This document shows positions 60,451-64,000 of a stretch of 64,000 nt of DNA, in pieces (the stretch's first letter is position 1; each line of letters begins with the position of its first letter). The stretch comes from Piscinibacter sp. (GTDB taxonomy: Bacteria > Pseudomonadota > Gammaproteobacteria > Burkholderiales > Burkholderiaceae_C): contig JAGOAS010000001.1 of NCBI GenBank assembly GCA_017983795.1, positions 310,001 through 374,000 on the forward strand. Reading direction: 5' to 3'. Below the pieces are notes generated by a model that saw nothing but the letters and a program-made list of their open reading frames with translations, did no database searches and was not told where the DNA came from. The position numbers were made by a program, and so were the translations under genes.

Positions 60451-60502
60451 GGCGGAAGCGCTTAATGAGGCATAGCGTATGCCTCTTTAAGTTCCGCCAC
60501 AA
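60451..60502 (-). promoter_or_regulatory. Long inverted repeat overlapping the sufB promoter
   Basis: Core GAGGCATAGCGTATGCCTC (60467-60485): perfect 8-base arms around GCG. Outward, CTTAA/TTAAG (60461-60465, 60487-60491) and GGCGGAA/TTCCGCC (60451-60457, 60492-60498) extend it, with one mismatched pair and a 3-base bulge on the sufB side. On the minus strand TTGTGG (60497-60502) and TACGCT (60474-60479), 17 bases apart, can be read as -35 and -10, so the palindrome's centre falls on the -10, an arrangement typical of repressor operators. Confidence 0.65.
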
Positions 60503-60559
60503 GCATTCAGGCCCTTGACCGCGCGGGCGCCGCGGGGATTGGCGGGCTGCGCCGCCGCG

Positions 60560-61378
60560 TCAGGCGCCGCCCAGGCTGCCGAGAAGTTCGTGCCCGATCT
60601 CGCGCACGGTGGCTGCGCCATTGGTGGTGGGCATCCAGTTGCGCGGCAGGTTGAGCGGCGTGTTGAGCACGTCCACGGGCGCGGCCTCGAAGCCGATGCC
60701 GCTGCCGGCCGCGGCCTCGTGGAACATCTTCAGCGCGCGCGGCATGTGGCGCTGGTGCGTGACGACGAGCACGCGGCGGATGCCCTGGGCCTTGAGCAGC
60801 TCGGTGGTGTAGATCGCGTTCTCGCGCGTGTCGTGCGAGCGCTCTTCGGTCCACTTGAGCGGGCGGCCGAACTCCTGCTGCGCGATGCGCGCGGCGATCT
60901 GCGCCTCGGGCGTGGTGACGGTGTTGCCCAGCGCCCAGCCCACGCCGCCGCTGAAGGCCACCGGCGCACCGGTCTCGCGCGCGAGCCACAGGCCGTAGCG
61001 CAGGCGTTCGAGCGAGCGGTCGTTCAGGTTGCTGACGCCGTACTCGGGCGAGAGCGGCCGGCTGCCGCCGCCCAGCACGACGATGGCCACCGGCTCGCGC
61101 GCCTTCACCGCGGCGCGCCAGGCCTCGATGCGCTCGCTGCTCAGCGCCGGCGGCGGGCGCAGGATCTGATCAGACAACACGCGCGCGAAACCCATGGTGC
61201 TGCACAGCCACAGCAGCAGCGCGCCGAGGATCACCAGCAGCCAGCCCAGCCCGCGGCGCGCGAACGCGACACGGGTGCCGACCAGCATCAGCACGATGAG
61301 CGGCACGGGCGGCAGCAGCAGGGCGCCGATGTAGGGCTTCCAGGCGGTGATGCCGAGCAGCGAGAGCAGGTCGTTCAC
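60560..61378 (-). CDS. YdcF/ElyC-type DUF218 envelope protein
   Basis: 272 residues from a GTG start. Two N-terminal membrane helices (about 15-65) and a DUF218 domain: AIVVLGGGSRPLSPEYGVSN, GAPVAFSGGVGW, ERSHDTRENAIYTTELLK, LVVTHQRHMPRALKMF. Relatives SanA/ElyC/YdcF influence envelope integrity and peptidoglycan or polysaccharide precursor metabolism. It precedes sufB by 109 bases in the same direction but is probably separately expressed, because the sufB promoter region intervenes. Confidence 0.87.
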   Translation of the reverse strand: MNDLLSLLGITAWKPYIGALLLPPVPLIVLMLVGTRVAFARRGLGWLLVILGALLLWLCSTMGFARVLSDQILRPPPALSSERIEAWRAAVKAREPVAIVVLGGGSRPLSPEYGVSNLNDRSLERLRYGLWLARETGAPVAFSGGVGWALGNTVTTPEAQIAARIAQQEFGRPLKWTEERSHDTRENAIYTTELLKAQGIRRVLVVTHQRHMPRALKMFHEAAAGSGIGFEAAPVDVLNTPLNLPRNWMPTTNGAATVREIGHELLGSLGGA

Positions 61379-61461
61379 GAAGGCGTTACGGGTGCGGCCC
61401 TTGCGGGCGGTCGACGATTGTGCAGGACGGCCCGTGCCGGGCTTGGTGCAGACTTCACGCC

Positions 61462-64000
61462 ATGCCCTGGTCTCTGCCTCCCCGCGCCATCCTCCTGCGC
61501 CGCCTGGCCATTGCCTTCGCGGCGCTGCTCCTCGTCTGGGCGATCGCCTGGCTGGCGGTGCCGCCGCTGCTCAAGTCGCAGGCGCAGCAGCGCCTCGGTG
61601 CGTTGCTGGGCCGCAGCGTGAGCATCGGCGCGGTCGAGTTCCGGCCCTGGAGCCTGGAGCTGACGCTGCGCGACGTGGCCGTCGCCGGGCCGGAGGGCGC
61701 GGCGACGCCGCTGCTGCGCTGGTCGCGCGCCTACGTGAATGCCGATGCAGCGTCGCTGTGGCGGCGCGCGCCGGTGATCGCCGGCCTCGAGCTCGACGGG
61801 CTGCAGGTGCATCTCACGCACCTCGCGCCGGGACGCTACGACATCGACGACCTGCTCGAACGCTTCAAGCCCGACCCGAAGGCGCCGCCCTCCGAGCCGC
61901 CGCGCTTCGCGCTCTACAACCTGAAGGTCAGCGACGCGGCCTTCACTTTCGACGACCGCCCGGCGCAGCGCGTGCATCGCATCGAGGCGCTGCAGCTGGC
62001 GCTGCCTTTCCTCTCCAACCTGCCCTCGCAGCTGGAGGTGACGGTCGAGCCGCACCTGGCCTTCCGCTTCGACGGCGCCACCTTCGACAGCGGCGCGCAG
62101 GCCGTGCCCTTCGCCGAGCGGCGCCGCGGCGAGTTGAAGCTCCGCCTGGCCGATCTCGATCTCGCCCAGTTCGCCGCCTACGTGCCGGCCACGCTGCCGC
62201 TGCGCCTGCGCGGCGGCGTGCTGGGGGCCGATCTCGCCTTGCGCTTCGAGGCACCGGAGGGCGCCGACCCGAGCGTGGTGCTGAGCGGCCGCGCCGGGCT
62301 CGCCAAGCTCGCGCTCGCCGAGCCCGGCGGTGCGCCGTTGCTGGAATGGTCACGGCTCGAAATGGGCCTGCGCGACGTGCAGCCGCTGGCGCGCCGCATC
62401 GCGCTCGGCGAAGTGCGGCTGGAGGGCGCGCAAGTGCATCTGGCGCGCGAGGCCGACGGGCGCTTGCAGCTGCAGCGCCTGTTCGCCGCCGAGGCGCCGG
62501 CAGCGGCGGCCAGCGCGCCGGCATCGGCGCCGGCGTCGGGGTCGGGCTCGGCAGCACCGGCCTGGCAGGCGGCCATCGACCGCCTGGCGATCGAGGATGC
62601 GCGGCTGCTCTGGAACGACGCCGCCACCAAGCCGGCCGCCGCGCTGCAGCTCGAAGCCGTGAAGCTGCAGGGCGAGAAGCTCGCCTGGCCGAGCAAGGAG
62701 CCCATGCCGATCACGCTCGAAGCCACGCTGCGCCGCCAGGCGGCCGATGCCGCGCCGGCCGGGCATCTGCGCGTCGAGGCGCGGGCCAACGAGCGTGAAG
62801 CCAGCGGCAGCGTGGCGCTGGCTGAACTGGCGCTGGCCGAACTCGCACCCTACGTGGCACAGGCCCTGCTGCCGCGCCTGGAAGGGCGTGCCGCGCTGGC
62901 GGGTCGATTCGAATGGAGTGCCGCCGACAGCGCCGCGCCCAAGACGCGCCTGCTGCTCGACAGCGCCACCCTCGATGCCTTGCGGCTGGTCAGCGGCACG
63001 GGCCGCGGCGCGCGCGAGGAGATCGCCTTCAAGCAGCTGGCGCTGGCCGAGGCACGCATCGATCTGCTCGGCCGCGAGCTCGAGCTCGGCCGGATCACGC
63101 TGGCGCAGCCGACCGTGGCGCTGCAGCGCGACGGGGAAGGGCGCTGGAACCTGGCTTCGCTGACGCCGCCCGCAGCGTCGTCGTCGTCATCCAATGCGGC
63201 GGCGCAAGCGACGCCGCCCGGCCCGCCCTGGCAGATCCGCGTGAAGGATCTGCAGCTCGACGGCGGCCGCGTGCAGCTGGCCGACAGCTTCGCTGCCGGC
63301 CGCGCCGCCGAGACGCCGTTGCGCATCGACGCCAACGCGCTGCGCCTGCGCGTCCAGGACTTCGCCTGGCCGGCGGCCAAGGGCGCGGCGCCGGCGCGCG
63401 TGCAGCTGGGCGCGCGCATCGCCGCCGGCAGCATCGACTGGAACGGCCGCTTCGCCCCCGAGCCGCTGCTGGCCGCGGGCAAGCTGCGCATCGAACGCTT
63501 CCCGGTGCAGGCCTTCGAGCCCTATTTCGCCGATCGCTTGCCGCTCGCGCTCTTGCGCGCCGAGGCGGGCTGGCAGGGCGACGTCGACGTGCGCCAGTCT
63601 GCCGTCGGCTGGACGGTGAACGCCAGCGGCGATGCACGCCTGGCCGACGTGCGTGTGCACACGCGCAGCGATGCGGCCGGTGCCGGCGACGAGTTGCTCA
63701 GCTGGCAGAGCTTCGCGCTCGACGGCCTGCGCTTCGCGATGGCGCCGCAGGCCACGCCGCAGCTGGAGATCCGCCAGGCCGCGCTGAACGACTTCTTCGC
63801 GCGCCTGGTGGTCACCGAGCAGGGCCGGCTCAACCTGAGCAGCGCAGCCGCGGCGGAGGCGGCGGCCAGCGCACCTGCGCCGGCACCAGCGCCTGCACCC
63901 GCAGCGTCGGCCGCCTCCGCAGCGGCGGCCAGGGAACTGCCGATCGCCATCAGCGTCGGCGGCGTCAAGCTCAACAACGGCCGCGTCGATTTCAGCGATC
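61462..64000 (+). CDS. DUF748/AsmA-like envelope protein (3' end outside window)
   Basis: 846 codons are open to the window's edge. An N-terminal membrane helix (about 8-30, LLRRLAIAFAALLLVWAIAW) is followed by a very long periplasmic part made of repeating beta units (SVSIGAVEFRPWSLELTLRD; LYNLKVSDAAFTFDDRPAQR; DLQLDGGRVQLADSFAAGRA) typical of DUF748 proteins in the AsmA/TamB-like superfamily. Ala/Pro-rich spacers interrupt it near residues 345-365 and 795-820. This group is implicated in envelope lipid transport or outer-membrane assembly. No strong ribosome site is visible. Divergent from the YdcF-type gene by 83 bases. Confidence 0.85.
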   Translation, partial: MPWSLPPRAILLRRLAIAFAALLLVWAIAWLAVPPLLKSQAQQRLGALLGRSVSIGAVEFRPWSLELTLRDVAVAGPEGAATPLLRWSRAYVNADAASLWRRAPVIAGLELDGLQVHLTHLAPGRYDIDDLLERFKPDPKAPPSEPPRFALYNLKVSDAAFTFDDRPAQRVHRIEALQLALPFLSNLPSQLEVTVEPHLAFRFDGATFDSGAQAVPFAERRRGELKLRLADLDLAQFAAYVPATLPLRLRGGVLGADLALRFEAPEGADPSVVLSGRAGLAKLALAEPGGAPLLEWSRLEMGLRDVQPLARRIALGEVRLEGAQVHLAREADGRLQLQRLFAAEAPAAAASAPASAPASGSGSAAPAWQAAIDRLAIEDARLLWNDAATKPAAALQLEAVKLQGEKLAWPSKEPMPITLEATLRRQAADAAPAGHLRVEARANEREASGSVALAELALAELAPYVAQALLPRLEGRAALAGRFEWSAADSAAPKTRLLLDSATLDALRLVSGTGRGAREEIAFKQLALAEARIDLLGRELELGRITLAQPTVALQRDGEGRWNLASLTPPAASSSSSNAAAQATPPGPPWQIRVKDLQLDGGRVQLADSFAAGRAAETPLRIDANALRLRVQDFAWPAAKGAAPARVQLGARIAAGSIDWNGRFAPEPLLAAGKLRIERFPVQAFEPYFADRLPLALLRAEAGWQGDVDVRQSAVGWTVNASGDARLADVRVHTRSDAAGAGDELLSWQSFALDGLRFAMAPQATPQLEIRQAALNDFFARLVVTEQGRLNLSSAAAAEAAASAPAPAPAPAPAASAASAAAARELPIAISVGGVKLNNGRVDFSD

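Noticed and set aside
60451-60502. The sufB palindrome as a rho-independent terminator for the YdcF-type gene
   Set aside because: There is no T run after the stem on the minus strand, and the repeat touches the sufB start codon; an operator or translation control is more likely.

Overview
The window comes from a very GC-rich (roughly 70% by eye), flagellated Gram-negative bacterium. The gene content and order fit a betaproteobacterium of the order Burkholderiales (Rubrivivax/Leptothrix/Methylibium-like). I base this on the codon choice, the nadD-rsfS-rlmH-maf-rng order, the SUF operon order, the TolB/Pal/CpoB set and the WaaE/MsbA lipopolysaccharide genes. No closer assignment is possible without a search.

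Layout. (1) 1-3495: end of a flagellar operon (flgJ end, flgK, flgL). (2) 3495-15372: a dense signalling region: an HDOD protein, a soluble multi-PAS HisKA_2-type kinase next to an ANTAR response regulator, a second kinase, a membrane-anchored Hpt protein, a REC-PAS-GGDEF-EAL protein and a GGDEF cyclase. (3) 15389-23883: glnS, a secreted Pro-rich protein, a 46-residue membrane peptide, a LytS/LytTR-type two-component pair, a DUF1499 protein, an M14-like peptidase lipoprotein and a HerA-like ATPase. (4) 23992-31419: a nine-gene housekeeping operon yebC-purD-acyltransferase-hemF-nadD-rsfS-rlmH-maf-rng, with TTG and CTG starts for nadD and rsfS. (5) 31420-33044: a 1.6-kb islet of intact and decayed toxin-antitoxin genes at the 3' end of rng; a diverged second copy of the last codons of rng lies at its far edge. 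(6) 33063-41952: glycosyltransferases, methyltransferases, MsbA and WaaE for surface polysaccharide or LPS. (7) 41985-46817: tolB-pal-cpoB, a YedE-type transporter, tcdA and two tandem tRNA-Lys genes. (8) 46859-54675: a metallophosphoesterase, then a locus that looks nitric-oxide/low-oxygen responsive. It has a Dnr-type Crp/Fnr regulator, FmdE-like, DnrO-like and DUF2249 proteins and an NsrR-like repressor. These are divergent from a cbb3-like oxidase operon whose subunit I carries an N-terminal CcoS-like extension, followed by CcoO, a mono-heme cytochrome c, SCO and a CtaG-like protein. (9) 54689-60450: a complete sufBCDSUT operon with a long inverted repeat directly upstream of sufB. (10) 60560-64000: a YdcF-type protein and the start of a large DUF748/AsmA-like protein.

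The observations I rate highest are the TA islet that appears to have replaced the end of rng, the CcoS-CcoN-like fusion with its composite NsrR/Dnr-like operator, the sufB inverted repeat overlapping a plausible promoter, the histone-H1-like tail on RsfS, and a recurrent -10-like hexamer 6-8 bases before start codons that suggests frequent leaderless transcription. All functional calls come from reading the sequence; no database search was run.
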